Below the pieces are notes generated by a model. That model made no database searches, was not told the origin of the DNA, and saw nothing but the letters and a program-made list of their open reading frames with translations. From contig JADJMO010000002.1 of the NCBI GenBank assembly GCA_016709545.1, positions 62,001 through 126,000 on the forward strand: a stretch of DNA of 64,000 bases, written 5' to 3'. Below are positions 49,585-58,327 of the stretch, piece after piece; within the stretch, counting starts at the first letter, position 1; the number at the start of each line of letters is the position of its first letter. The position numbers and the translations under genes were made by a program. This DNA is from Myxococcales bacterium (lineage in GTDB: Bacteria; Myxococcota_A; Polyangia; Polyangiales; JADJMO01).

Positions 49585-50810
49585 GAGGCGAGGGCGCGGT
49601 CGAACGCCGCGTCGCCGGCCCGCCCGGCGAGCTCCATCAGGTGCTCCCTCACGCGCGCGGCGAGCCCACCGATGCGCGCGAGCAACGCGTCCGTGCGGGC
49701 GGCCTCCTTGGGGAACGACTCGCCGACGACCCGGGTCTCGAGGGCGAAGCGTTGGACGGCGCCCTCGTCCCGGAGCACGTGCAAGAAGCCCGACTGCGTG
49801 ATCAGCGCGAGCCGATCCGCGGCATCGTCAGCCTGGCTGCCAGCCACCTTGCTCGCGGTGAGGGCCCACCACCACTCCTCGAGCTCGCCGACCGCGCGCG
49901 TCACGCGGTCGAGGTCACGGCCCACGACCTCGGCGGCCATGGCCTCCGGCACGCTGGCCAGCAACGCGAGCGTCTCGGCCTCGGCCTCGAGCGGCGCCTT
50001 GCTGGTGTCCGAGAGGGCGGGGCAGACCCGCAGCGCGATGTCGCGCAGCGTGACGCAGATGGGCACGCGCTGCTCGACGCCTCGCAGCGCCCGGTACCGC
50101 GCGAGCCCGGGCGGACCGTTCACGGCGGGCGCGCCGCGATCCGAGCGCACGAGCGCCGCCGCGCTCCACTGCACGAACCGCGCGGCGTCGACCGCTCGGG
50201 CGAGCCCGGCGCCCGCGAGCACGCCGTGGAGGAACTGCACCTGCCCCACCACCGCCTCGCGATCGCTCGCGTCGATGCGCTGGAAGATCGCCGGCACCAG
50301 CTTCTCGATGCGCGGGCCGACGACCCGCTCCTTGAGCCGCGATCGCTCACCGCCGGGGAGCAGCGCGGTGATGCGCGCCGCGAAGGCGTCGAGTTCGGCG
50401 AGGTCGGGCGCCAGGTTGCTCAGCACCTCGCCCAGCTTGTCGGCGGGGGTGGTCCGGAGGGCGGTCGTGATGGCGTCGCGGAAGCCCGCGTCGAGCAGCG
50501 TCGCGCAGTCCTGCTCGAGGCGCAGCACGGCGTCCCGGACCGTGCGCTCGGCGCGCGCCCGGTCGACGACCTCTCCACCCGCGGCGAGCAGTCGCTGACG
50601 GAACGCGATCACCCGCTCGACGTGCCCGAGCTTCTTCTCGACGATCGGGCGCACGACGGCCGAGCCGCCGCCACCGGCCACGGCCTCGACCTCGCCCGCG
50701 GTCGCGTCATCGAACCCGAACGCCTCGTCGATGAGGGTCAGCGCTCGACCGCGGAGGAACCGCGCGAGCTCGCGCGCCCTCGGCGACTCCTCGCGGCTCG
50801 CCTCGGTCAT
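49581..50810 (-). CDS. unknown protein of the MoxR-vWA operon
   Basis: The protein has 409 residues if started at the ATG at 50810. It is helical and rich in Ala/Leu/Arg/Glu, with no membrane segment, signal peptide or recognised domain. Segments such as AALRTTPADKLGEVLSNLAP (quoted in part) and LRDIALRVCPALSD have no family I can name. It lies between the MoxR and vWA genes and overlaps the latter by 4 bp, so it is probably a dedicated partner. Protein-like sequence in this same frame extends about 25 codons upstream of the ATG (ATPEPEALAAAIAELEDLAQR) into the MoxR gene. This suggests that the two were one reading frame before a one-base change. Confidence 0.7.
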   Translation of the reverse strand: MTEASREESPRARELARFLRGRALTLIDEAFGFDDATAGEVEAVAGGGGSAVVRPIVEKKLGHVERVIAFRQRLLAAGGEVVDRARAERTVRDAVLRLEQDCATLLDAGFRDAITTALRTTPADKLGEVLSNLAPDLAELDAFAARITALLPGGERSRLKERVVGPRIEKLVPAIFQRIDASDREAVVGQVQFLHGVLAGAGLARAVDAARFVQWSAAALVRSDRGAPAVNGPPGLARYRALRGVEQRVPICVTLRDIALRVCPALSDTSKAPLEAEAETLALLASVPEAMAAEVVGRDLDRVTRAVGELEEWWWALTASKVAGSQADDAADRLALITQSGFLHVLRDEGAVQRFALETRVVGESFPKEAARTDALLARIGGLAARVREHLMELAGRAGDAAFDRALAS

Positions 50811-52191
50811 GCGCTGCGCGAGATCTTCGAGCTCCGCGATGGCCGCCGCGAGGGCCTCGGGCTCCGGGGTCGCGCGGGCCCGGAGGGGCCGTGCGCAGCG
50901 CGCGCGCGGTCAGCGACTCGCCCACCTGGCGCACCAGCACCGCCGCGCGCTCGGCGTCCGGGCCTCCGCCCTGGGCGAGCGGTACGAGGGTCTTGAGGGT
51001 GCCCGAGAGCTTCTTCGGATCGTTCGAGCCGAGCGCCTCGCTCGTGGCGATCTCGAGCGCGGCGAGCTCTTTCTTGGGCGCGCGCGGCGAGAGCCCGAAC
51101 TGCGGCAGCTTCGCGATGCAGCGGTCGAAGGCCTCGCGCTCGGTGCGGACGATCTGGAGCTGCCTCCGCTCGCGGGGGTCGGTCTCGCGCGCGAGCAGCT
51201 TCTCGACCATCTCGGGGGAAGGCCCGGACAGGAGGAGATTCAGCCGCAGCCAGGCGAAGTCGCTGGGCATGACCTCGAGCGGGCGGTCCTTGACCCGGAA
51301 CAGGCGGTCGAGGACGACGATGCCGCGCAGGATCCGGCCGCAGCGCACGGCCGTGCGCGTGGACACGTATCGCGTCGGCACGAACGAAGGGTCGGCCTTG
51401 GCCGCCTCGGAGAGCTCGATCTCGAGCGACTCGAGCAGCTGGGCGATCGCGTCGCAGGCCGCGTCGCCCACGTAGACCGAGTCCACCTGGGCCTGCAGCG
51501 CGTCGAGATCCTGCACCGAGAGCTGCCTCTCCAGGGTGACCTTGCCCGTGCCCCCCACGTGGCGCCGCAGCACGGTCGCGAGGTTCTTCGGGTCGGCGAA
51601 GGCGCGCGGCATGAACGCCACGAACGCGACCCGGTCGACGAACGCGAGCAGGGTGTCCCGCGAGCCCTCGAGGATCTCGGCGAGGTAACGGTTGCTGGTC
51701 ATGACGGCGCACTCGATGAGGCCGCGCACGGTGCGCGTGCCCTCCTTGAGCTCGCGCTCCTGCAGCACGTTCAGCGCCGAGCGGAGCAGCATGTCACGCC
51801 CGTCGAACACCTCGTCGAGGAACGCGTGCACCGCGCCGAGCATGCCCTGGTCGGTGAAGTGCTCGGTGCGCCCGGTCTCCATCAGGGTCTTGAAGTCGAT
51901 GGGGCCGACGAGGTCGGTCTGCACGGTGCTCTCGGTGAACTGCCGCGCGTAGAGGCTCGGGAGCCCCGTGCGCTCGTCGAGGATGCGCCCCAGCACCGCG
52001 GCCGAGACCTGGCTCTTGGCGGTGCCCGGTGGGCCGGTGAGCAGCACGTGCTCCTTGGCGAGGAGCCCGAGCGCGAGTTGCCCGAGCAGCGCCTCACGCT
52101 CGACGAACACGTCCTGGAGCTCGCGGAAGAACGCCGCGAAGTTCTCGCTCGCGGAGGCGAGGCGCGCGGGCTCGGGAAGATTCAGGGGCAT
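50707..52191 (-). CDS. MoxR-family AAA+ ATPase (3' end probably frameshifted)
   Basis: The ATG at 52191 lies inside the end of the upstream PLP-enzyme gene. The AAA+ motifs are Walker A VLLTGPPGTAKSQVSAAVLG near 50, Walker B AFLDEVFDGRDMLL near 125, sensor 1 in AVMTSNRYLAE near 165, an Arg finger region in FVDRVAFVAFMPRAF, and a lid domain after 225, including FVPTRYVSTRTAVRCGRI. This matches RavA/MoxR-type ATPases that work with vWA partners. After LTARALR at about 50893 the frame turns Gly/Arg/Pro-rich for about 60 codons before the stop at 50707. The sensible continuation (LRARATPEPEALAAAIAELE) is in the frame of the next gene, so one base appears to be inserted near 50880-50893. Confidence 0.85.
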   Translation of the reverse strand: MPLNLPEPARLASASENFAAFFRELQDVFVEREALLGQLALGLLAKEHVLLTGPPGTAKSQVSAAVLGRILDERTGLPSLYARQFTESTVQTDLVGPIDFKTLMETGRTEHFTDQGMLGAVHAFLDEVFDGRDMLLRSALNVLQERELKEGTRTVRGLIECAVMTSNRYLAEILEGSRDTLLAFVDRVAFVAFMPRAFADPKNLATVLRRHVGGTGKVTLERQLSVQDLDALQAQVDSVYVGDAACDAIAQLLESLEIELSEAAKADPSFVPTRYVSTRTAVRCGRILRGIVVLDRLFRVKDRPLEVMPSDFAWLRLNLLLSGPSPEMVEKLLARETDPRERRQLQIVRTEREAFDRCIAKLPQFGLSPRAPKKELAALEIATSEALGSNDPKKLSGTLKTLVPLAQGGGPDAERAAVLVRQVGESLTARALRTAPPGPRDPGARGPRGGHRGARRSRAAHDRGEPRGVAEGARARAVPPRSSADPHRRGVRVR

Positions 52192-53355
52192 GCGCACACC
52201 TCACGGAGGGCGGTCACGCCCCGGTCGATCTCGTCGTCCAGCAAGTAGGGCGCCGGGCCGAGGCGCACGGTGTCGCCGCGGGCGTCGACCAGCACGTCAC
52301 GGGCGCGCAGCGCCGCGACCACGCGCGCCGCGTCGTCGACGCCCACCGCCACGAACCCTGCCCGCGCCGCGTCCTCGCGGGGGGTGCGCACGACGAGTCC
52401 CTTGGCCCCCTCGAGCCCGGCGAGGATGCGCGTGGTCTGGCGCAGCGACGTCGCGCGGAGGCGCGCCGGGGTGAGCCCTTGCCGCTCGAAGAACGCGAAC
52501 ACCGCGCGCGCCCGGTAGTGGCTCACTGGATCGTAGGTGCTCCCCGCGAACCGGTCGGCGGCGCGCGTCGGGTAGGGCACCTCGCCCGGCGTGCGTGGCG
52601 CGGCGAGCGCGCCGAACCCCGCGAACCAGCCGGTGTAGACAGGCCGGAGTTCGTCCGAGAAGTGGGCGGGCACCCGCAGGAAGCACACGCCCTCGCCGAG
52701 CTGCGCGTACTTGTAGCCACCCCCCACCACGAAGGCGTCGGGGTGCGGGGCCTCGAGCTCGGTGACCTGGAAGGCGTGGTACGCGTCGACGAGCGCGTGG
52801 GCCCCCCTCCTGCGCGCGTGGGCGACGAGCTGCCCGAGGCCGGGCACGACGCTCGCGGTCTGGAACAGCACGCTCGAGACCAGCACCGCCGCCGTGTCGT
52901 CGCGGACCGCGGCCGACAGGCGCTCGGCGAGCGTGCGCGGCTCGCTCGCATCGACGAAGGTCACCTCGACGCCGGCCTCGGCGAGCCGATGCAGTTGCCG
53001 ATCGATGGTGTGGAACTCGCCGCTCGTCGTGACCAGGTGCGGGCGCTTCTTCAGATCGAGCGCGGAGAGGAACCGCGCCACGAGCTCGTGGGTGTTCCCG
53101 GCGAGGGCGAACTCGTCGGCGGTCGTGCCCCCGATGCGCGCCGCGATCGCCCCGCGCACGGCCTCGGCCGCCGCGAACGCCGGGCCCCACTTGTCGTCGA
53201 CGTGCATCGCCGCGTCGTCGAAGGCCTCGAGCATGGCCGCGCGCGCCACGTCGGGCCACGCCTGGTGCGAGTGCCCGGTGAGGAGGACCCGCTGCTGGTC
53301 GCCGAGGAAGGCCTGGTATTCGGGGCGGAGGGCGCGCGGATCGACCCGGTTCCAT
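52182..53355 (-). CDS. kynureninase-like class V PLP-dependent enzyme (frameshift just after the start)
   Basis: The uninterrupted frame from a GTG at 53249 encodes 355 residues, but protein-like sequence continues upstream in the same frame: NRVDPRALRPEYQAFLGDQQ followed by RVLLTGHSHQAWPDV. No start codon exists in that frame. The ATG at 53355 is one base out of register (ATGGAACCGG would need one G fewer), so the true protein is about 390 residues. Class V features are NTHELVARFLSAL, LVTTSGEFHTIDRQLHRL, LVDAYHAFQV (PLP Asp and His) and the Schiff-base lysine in GGGYKYAQLGEG. It resembles kynureninase and related lyases; the substrate is unproven. It overlaps the MoxR start by 10 bp and follows the alcohol dehydrogenase gene after 12 bp. 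Confidence 0.78.
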
Positions 53356-53367
53356 CAGGGCACGAAG

Positions 53368-54413
53368 CTATCCCGAAGCCCCCGCGCACGCGAGCAGCAC
53401 CTTGCCACGGGTCTTCCGCGACTCGAGCGCGCGGTGTGCCTCGGCGGCGTCGGCGAGCGGCACCACCCGGTCGACGTGCGGCCGGATCGCGCCCTCTGCA
53501 TACCAGGCGAGCAGCTGGTCCATCGCGCGCCGGAACCGCGGCAGGTCGTCCCACAGGAGCAGCACCTGCACGCCGCCGATCGAGCGGTTGTCCTCGATCA
53601 ACGAGAACGGGTGGAACACGCCGCCGCGCAGGAGCTCGAGCCCCGCGCGCAGCCACTCGTCCGGTCGCAGCCGCGAGGCCGGCGCGACCTGCGCGGCGCC
53701 GATCGTGACGAGGTGGCCTCCGCGCGCGAGGCACGCGTAGCCCTTGCGCAGCCCCTCGCCGCCGAGCGAGTCGAGCACCACGTCCACGCCGCGCCCGCCG
53801 GTGAGGCGCATCACCTCGCGCGCGAAGTCGTGCTGCGCGTAGTCGATCGGGTGGTCGAGGCCCTCGGCCACCGCCACCGCGAGCTTGTCCGCGCTGCTCG
53901 CCGTGCCGAACACCTCGCACCCGAGGTGCTTGGCGATCTGCAGCGCCGCGAGGCCGACCCCGCCAGCGACCGCCTGCACGAGCACCTTGTCGCCGGCCCG
54001 CACACGCGCGACCTCGACGAGCGACTGCCACGCGGTCACGTAGACGGCCGGCAGCGCGGCCGCGTGCTCGAGGGTCATCGCGTCGGGCACGCGGTAGGCG
54101 CGCGCGGCCTCCACCACGAGATCGTCCGCGTAGCCGCCGAACCGCGTGATCGCCATCACCCGGTCGCCGATCGCGTGGCTCGTGACGCCCGCGCCGAGCT
54201 CCTCGATCACCCCGAGACCTCGAAGCCCACGCACGTCGGCGGTGGAGGGGCCCACTTGTAGAAGCCGCGGCGCGCGAGGACGTCGGCGTAGTTCACGCCG
54301 GCGAACGCGACCTTCACCCGCACCTCGCCCGGGCCCGGCCGCGGCACAGCCCGGCTCTCGACCTCCAGCGTCGTCACCTCGCCGAACCTTCGGAACACCA
54401 CCCGGCGGGACAT
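53368..54413 (-). CDS. quinone oxidoreductase/MDR family dehydrogenase (one-base frameshift)
   Basis: The ATG at 54413 opens the MDR N-terminal domain: FGEVTTLEVESRAVPRPGPG, VAFAGVNYADVLARRGFY and VGFEVSG, then a premature TGA near 54207. The next frame continues exactly where expected, with GVIEELGAGVTSHAIGDRV, then QAVAGGVGLAALQIAKHLG (NADPH site) and VDVVLDSLGGEGLRKGYACL, ending at 53368. The run of four C at 54210-54213 on the plus strand would need a fifth to restore the frame. The intact length would be about 348 residues. It resembles VAT-1/quinone oxidoreductases without zinc. The start overlaps the PilZ-like gene by one base, so it belongs to the same leftward operon. Confidence 0.83.
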
Positions 54414-55339
54414 CAGCGCCGCCGCGCGCGCAGGCGATCGAGCGCCGCGCCACGGGCCTCGGGAGCCAGCGCGGGCGAGAACGGCTTGCCGCGCGCGAGG
54501 CGCGCGAGGCTCGATCCATCACGCGGCGCCGACACTGCGGCGATGGGCTCGGACTCGACGGGCTCGGGCTCGCGCGGCGGCTCCTCGCGCGGCGGCTCCA
54601 CGGGCTCGGGCTCGGGCGACACGGGCTCCGAGGGAGCGAGCTCGACGGCGTGCAAGGTCTCGTCGCCGTGCACGGTCTCGTCGGCGGGCACCGGGGCGGG
54701 GGTCTCGGCGACCGGGGGGACCTGCTCGGTGAGATCGTTGGGATCGGCCGACGCGATGTCCGCGTCGTCGATCTCCTCCACGTCCTCGTCCGTGACGTCC
54801 ATGGTGGTGGCCGCCGGCGCCGGTTCGGGCATGGCGACCGGCTCGGGCTCGGCCTGGGTCATCACGGGCGCGACGCTCGGCAACGCCACGCGCGGCGCGA
54901 CCGAGGCCGTGGCCCGCGGCGGCATGCTCGGCGGCGGCAGGCTCGGCGGCGGCAGGCTCGGCGGTGGCGCCTCCTCGGCTTCCAGGCGCTCCTTCGGCGG
55001 TGGGGGCGGCAGCGAGCGTCGCTCCTCGCGCAGCGCCACGGCGCGGTCGAGCAGCGACTTGCTCTTCACGTCGAGCCGCGTGAACCGCAGCATCAACGCG
55101 CCCTCTTCCTGCGCGGTCGGCGCGCGGTAGCCGACGACGCGCCCCTCGCCGCGCATCACCGCGGTCCCGTCCCGCAGGCAGACCTCGAACCGCAGGACCA
55201 CGCCGTTCGGCCGACTCGGCGCGCCGATGAGCACGATGCCCGTTCGCGAGAACGCTCCGACCTCGGCGTCGAGCAAGGACTGCTCGTCGGCGAAAGGTCG
55301 GACTACACGCACGGCGACGGGCGGGCTTCGCTCCTCCAT
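54413..55339 (-). CDS. PilZ-like domain protein (TIGR02266 type) with Pro-rich and acidic linker
   Basis: The protein has 308 residues from the ATG at 55339; a TTG at 55357 is a less likely start. Residues 1-110 resemble the myxobacterial PilZ-like paralogue family: VRVVRPFADEQSLLDAEVG, GIVLIGAPSRPNGVVLRFEV, GTAVMRGEGRVVGYR and GALMLRFTRLDVKSKSLLDR. No clear R-x-x-x-R c-di-GMP signature is present. Residues 115-290 are low complexity: repeated LPPPS, a long run of Pro-Glu-Val, and acidic DVTDEDVEEIDDADIASAD. A short basic tail ends the protein. The first gene of a six-gene leftward run, it could link cyclic-di-GMP-like signalling or motility to the MoxR-vWA module (inference). Confidence 0.65.
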   Translation of the reverse strand: MEERSPPVAVRVVRPFADEQSLLDAEVGAFSRTGIVLIGAPSRPNGVVLRFEVCLRDGTAVMRGEGRVVGYRAPTAQEEGALMLRFTRLDVKSKSLLDRAVALREERRSLPPPPPKERLEAEEAPPPSLPPPSLPPPSMPPRATASVAPRVALPSVAPVMTQAEPEPVAMPEPAPAATTMDVTDEDVEEIDDADIASADPNDLTEQVPPVAETPAPVPADETVHGDETLHAVELAPSEPVSPEPEPVEPPREEPPREPEPVESEPIAAVSAPRDGSSLARLARGKPFSPALAPEARGAALDRLRARRR

Positions 55340-55390
55340 CCCGCACGAAGGTCGCAAGGTTCACCGCGGCCCGCAAGTATCCTCCGTCCG

Positions 55391-56665
55391 ATGCCCGTTC
55401 GCCCCGACTCGGCCTTCACGGTTCGCCTGCCGAGCGGCGCGCGGGCGAAGGTGACGGGCCGTCGGGTCTCACCCCCACCGACCTCGTTGCCCGCCGCGCT
55501 CCGCGCCTCCGCCGTGGAGGCCGACGTCGACCTCGAGGGCCTGTGCCTCGCCGACGCCCACGTTATCGAGGCGCTCCTCGTCTCGGCCGGGGTCGTGGTC
55601 GCGCCCCCGGTGGAGCTCGAGTGCCGCAACTGTGCACGCAAGGTGGTGTTCGCCGTCGCCGAGGCGATCCCCACTCGCCCGCTGCTCGATCCACCTGGCG
55701 ACGAGGAGCTCGATCTGGTGCTGCTCGGCGAGCAGGAGCACCCCTTGCGAGAGCCCGTTCCGATCCGCGGCGAATCGGCGCGGACGTTCCGCCTCGGCGC
55801 GCGCACCCTCCGCGACCGCCTCCGCCTCGAGCAGCTCCTCGGCGACGACCCCCGCGCCCCGCTCCCGCTCGGAGGCCCCCTGATCCGCGCGATGGGCCTC
55901 GTCGCCCTCGGATCGACGCGGAGCCCCACCGCGATCGCCCGGGCCCTCGAGGTCCTGGACGATGCCGCCTTCGAGGAGGCGTGGGACGCCATCTCCGAGG
56001 CCTTCGATCGCCAGCACTGGCCACCCCGCCTGCTCGTGCCGACCGCGTGCCCATCGTGTGGCGCCCGCAACGACCTCGAGGCCGCGGGGCCTCGTCCGTT
56101 CACGTTCTTCGGTCCGCGCAGCGCGAGCACCACGCCGTTTCCGTCGTTCGAGACCTTCCGGGCCCGCGCCACCGAGCTCGTCACCGCCATCTTCGCCGAG
56201 GAGGGCCCGGCCGATCTGGTCGGCCTCGAGGTGACCATCGAAGAGGGAGTCCCCCCCTGCGACGACGGCGGCGAGCCCCTGCTCGGGAGCTACACCCCGA
56301 CCCCCGAAGCCGACGGCGACGTGCGCGGGCCCGCCGCCCCGTTCCGCATCGAGCTCTACTACCGGACCTTCCAGAGCATGTACGCGGACGAACCCTACGA
56401 CTGGGAAGCGGAGATCCGCGACACGATCGAGCACGAGCTCGAGCACCATCACAACTTCCTCTCCGGCCACGATCCACTCGACGAAGCCGAGCACGCCGCC
56501 ATCGCCCACGAGCGGGATCGCCTGCACGGGCGCCCCGGCGCGCGCGAGCTGACGGCCTGGCTCCCCCTCCTGTTCGCCGACTTCGCCCGGTTCGTGCGCG
56601 CGATCTGGCCACTCCTCGCGCTGGTCTTCGTCGGTCTCCTCGCCTTCGAGATGTGCGGCCGTTAG
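55391..56665 (+). CDS. zinc-ribbon protein with zincin-like (DUF1025-type) metallopeptidase domain and C-terminal membrane anchor
   Basis: The protein has 424 residues. A first CxxC (ELECRNCARKVVFAV, about residue 77) and a second (TACPSCGARNDLEA, about 219) suggest a split zinc ribbon. Residues 255-385 resemble minimal zincins: DLVGLEVTIEEGVPP, PLLGSYTPTP, RIELYYRTFQSMY, then the HExxH site HELEHHHNFLSGHDPLDEAEH near 347. A single hydrophobic segment (LLALVFVGLLAFEM) ends the chain. The HExxH plus the downstream His/Asp suggests zinc peptidase activity, unproven in this family. TATCCT at 55378-55383 lies seven bases before the ATG. It diverges from the PilZ-like gene with 51 bp between starts. 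Confidence 0.75.
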   Translation: MPVRPDSAFTVRLPSGARAKVTGRRVSPPPTSLPAALRASAVEADVDLEGLCLADAHVIEALLVSAGVVVAPPVELECRNCARKVVFAVAEAIPTRPLLDPPGDEELDLVLLGEQEHPLREPVPIRGESARTFRLGARTLRDRLRLEQLLGDDPRAPLPLGGPLIRAMGLVALGSTRSPTAIARALEVLDDAAFEEAWDAISEAFDRQHWPPRLLVPTACPSCGARNDLEAAGPRPFTFFGPRSASTTPFPSFETFRARATELVTAIFAEEGPADLVGLEVTIEEGVPPCDDGGEPLLGSYTPTPEADGDVRGPAAPFRIELYYRTFQSMYADEPYDWEAEIRDTIEHELEHHHNFLSGHDPLDEAEHAAIAHERDRLHGRPGARELTAWLPLLFADFARFVRAIWPLLALVFVGLLAFEMCGR

Positions 56666-56706
56666 GCCGTTCCAATGTCCACGAACTCACCCCCGAACAA
56701 CCCCGT

Positions 56707-56736
56707 TTGACATCGACGATTGCTCCGGCCTACCTT
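56707..56736 (+). promoter_or_regulatory. sigma-70-type promoter, probably leaderless
   Basis: A perfect TTGACA (56707-56712), an 18-bp spacer and TACCTT (56731-56736). The -10 ends eight bases before the ATG at 56745, so transcription would start at the start codon. It is the best -35 in the window. Confidence 0.55.
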
Positions 56737-56744
56737 CAGGACCG

Positions 56745-57209
56745 ATGGCCACCACCCGCACCCCGAAGAACCGTCGCGGCAGCCCCGAAGCGATCGAGAA
56801 GCGTCGCGCGGCGCGGGCGTTCAACCAGCTCCTCGCGGGCAAGGTCAAGGCCACCAAGGTCGACGGTCGCACCGAGAAGCGGCGCGCCAGGCTCCTCGAC
56901 GAGCTCGGCGAGGGCACCGCGCGCGGCGGCCGGGCCCTCAAGCCGATCGACGTGCTGTCGCGCGTCGAGGAGCTGCTCTCTCTCGGCGAGACCGTGGCCT
57001 CGATCAAGAAGATCCGCCGCATCCCGCGCCCGCTCCGCACCGACGCGGACAAGGTCGAGCTCGTCAAGCGCCTCCACGCGGCCTACGGCTTCCACCCGGA
57101 GGTGTATCGCTTCGTCGGCTTCGGCGAGGACGCCCTGGTCAAGGCCGGCCTCGTGGAAAAGCCGCCGCGGAGCGCCGCCAAGCCGCGCAAGGCCAAGGCC
57201 CGCAAGTAG
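56745..57209 (+). CDS. small basic protein of unknown function
   Basis: The protein has 154 residues and is strongly basic: Lys/Arg-rich ends (TRTPKNRRGSPEAIEKRRAAR at the start, in part, and AAKPRKAKARK at the end) flank a helical centre (LKPIDVLSRVEELLSLGETV and KVELVKRLHAAYGFHPEVYR). The composition suggests nucleic-acid binding, but no known fold or motif is recognised. The promoter just upstream (TTGACA, TACCTT) implies a leaderless, probably well-transcribed gene. It precedes the parvulin gene by 53 bp. Confidence 0.75.
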   Translation: MATTRTPKNRRGSPEAIEKRRAARAFNQLLAGKVKATKVDGRTEKRRARLLDELGEGTARGGRALKPIDVLSRVEELLSLGETVASIKKIRRIPRPLRTDADKVELVKRLHAAYGFHPEVYRFVGFGEDALVKAGLVEKPPRSAAKPRKAKARK

Positions 57210-57262
57210 CCCTGCGTCGTCGCGCCTTTCCCAGCGCCTCCCGCCGATCTAGACCTCCTGCG

Positions 57263-58252
57263 ATGTCTGCGTCCCGTTTCCTGCGCCGTGCTGCCCTCGT
57301 GGTCGCGCCGCTCGCCTGCGTCGGCCTGCTCCTCGCGAGCTCGAGGGCCGAGTCGACCGCTGCGGGGTCGCCGCCCGTGGCCGACACGAGCCCGGTCGTC
57401 GTCAAGATCGGCGACCGCACCGTCCGAGCGAGCGAGCTGCGCAAGGCGCTGGCCGGGGTCCCCGCCTTCGAGCTCCTCGCCCTCGGCACCACCAAGATCG
57501 ACGTCCTCCACAAGTACGTCGACGAGGCCATCGTCCGCGAGCTGCTCGTGGCCGAGGCCGCCAAGAAGCGCGGCGCCCTCGCCGATCGCGGCGTGCAGCT
57601 GCAGCTCATGAAGGCGCTCGCCGGTGCCGTGGTCCGCAAGGAACTCGGGGGTCTCGGCGGCCCCGCCGACGTCCCCATGTCCGAGGTGCAGGTCTACTAC
57701 GACGCGCACGCCGCCGAGTACAAGAGCCCCGAGCGCGTGCGCCTCTGGCACCTGGTGGTCGCCACCAAGGCCGAGGCCGAGGCCGCGCTCGCCAAGGTGC
57801 TCGCCGATCCCACCCGCGAGGGCTGGCCCAAGCTGGTGAGCGAGATCAGCCTCGATCCGGGCACCCGCAAGTCGAGCGGCGATCTCGGCTTCGTCTCCTC
57901 CGACGGCAAGACCACCGAGCCCAAGGTCGTGGTCCCGAAGGAGGTCGCCACCGCCGGCTTCGCCCTGAAGGACGGCGAAATCAGCAAGAGCGTCGTCCAG
58001 TCGCCCTCGGGCTTCCACGTCCTCTGGCGCAAGGGCTCCACCCCCGCGATGGTCCGCAGCCTCACGGAGGAGACCGCGACCATCCGCGAGCTGCTCTTCG
58101 AGCAGAAGCGCGAGAAGGCCTACAAGGCCCTGGTCGAGCGCCTGCGCACCCAGGCCAAGGTCGAGACCGACGAGTCGCTCCTGCCGCTGCCCACGCTCGA
58201 CGTCGGCGCCCGCCCCGTGCCCCGTCCGGCGCCCGGTCAGCCTTCGAAGTAA
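57263..58252 (+). CDS. peptidyl-prolyl cis-trans isomerase, parvulin/SurA-like, exported
   Basis: The protein has 329 residues. An N-terminal hydrophobic signal (RRAALVVAPLACVGLLLASS) is followed by a SurA-like helical N-domain with the typical opening VVVKIGDRTVRASELRKAL and LHKYVDEAIVRELLVAEAAKKRG. A PpiC/parvulin domain lies at about 150-265: YKSPERVRLWHLVVATKAEAE, ISLDPGTRKSSGDLGFVSSDG (G-D-L-G-x-x-x) and PKEVATAGFALKDGEIS, ending with VQSPSGFHVLWRKG. It probably acts as a periplasmic folding chaperone for outer-membrane proteins. The ATG at 57263 lies seven bases after TAGACC. Confidence 0.9.
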   Translation: MSASRFLRRAALVVAPLACVGLLLASSRAESTAAGSPPVADTSPVVVKIGDRTVRASELRKALAGVPAFELLALGTTKIDVLHKYVDEAIVRELLVAEAAKKRGALADRGVQLQLMKALAGAVVRKELGGLGGPADVPMSEVQVYYDAHAAEYKSPERVRLWHLVVATKAEAEAALAKVLADPTREGWPKLVSEISLDPGTRKSSGDLGFVSSDGKTTEPKVVVPKEVATAGFALKDGEISKSVVQSPSGFHVLWRKGSTPAMVRSLTEETATIRELLFEQKREKAYKALVERLRTQAKVETDESLLPLPTLDVGARPVPRPAPGQPSK

Positions 58253-58292
58253 CCCGGAGCGACCCAGCAAACCGGAGGCAAATAGATAGCGA

Positions 58293-58321
58293 TTGCTCGG
58301 AACCAGGCTGGCTGCTACCGC
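58293..58321 (+). promoter_or_regulatory. candidate promoter of the folP-cdaA-cdaR operon
   Basis: TTGCTC (58293-58298), a 17-bp spacer and TACCGC (58316-58321). The -10 ends six bases before the GTG at 58328. The spacing is ideal and the hexamers match moderately. Confidence 0.42.
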
Positions 58322-58327
58322 TCGGAT

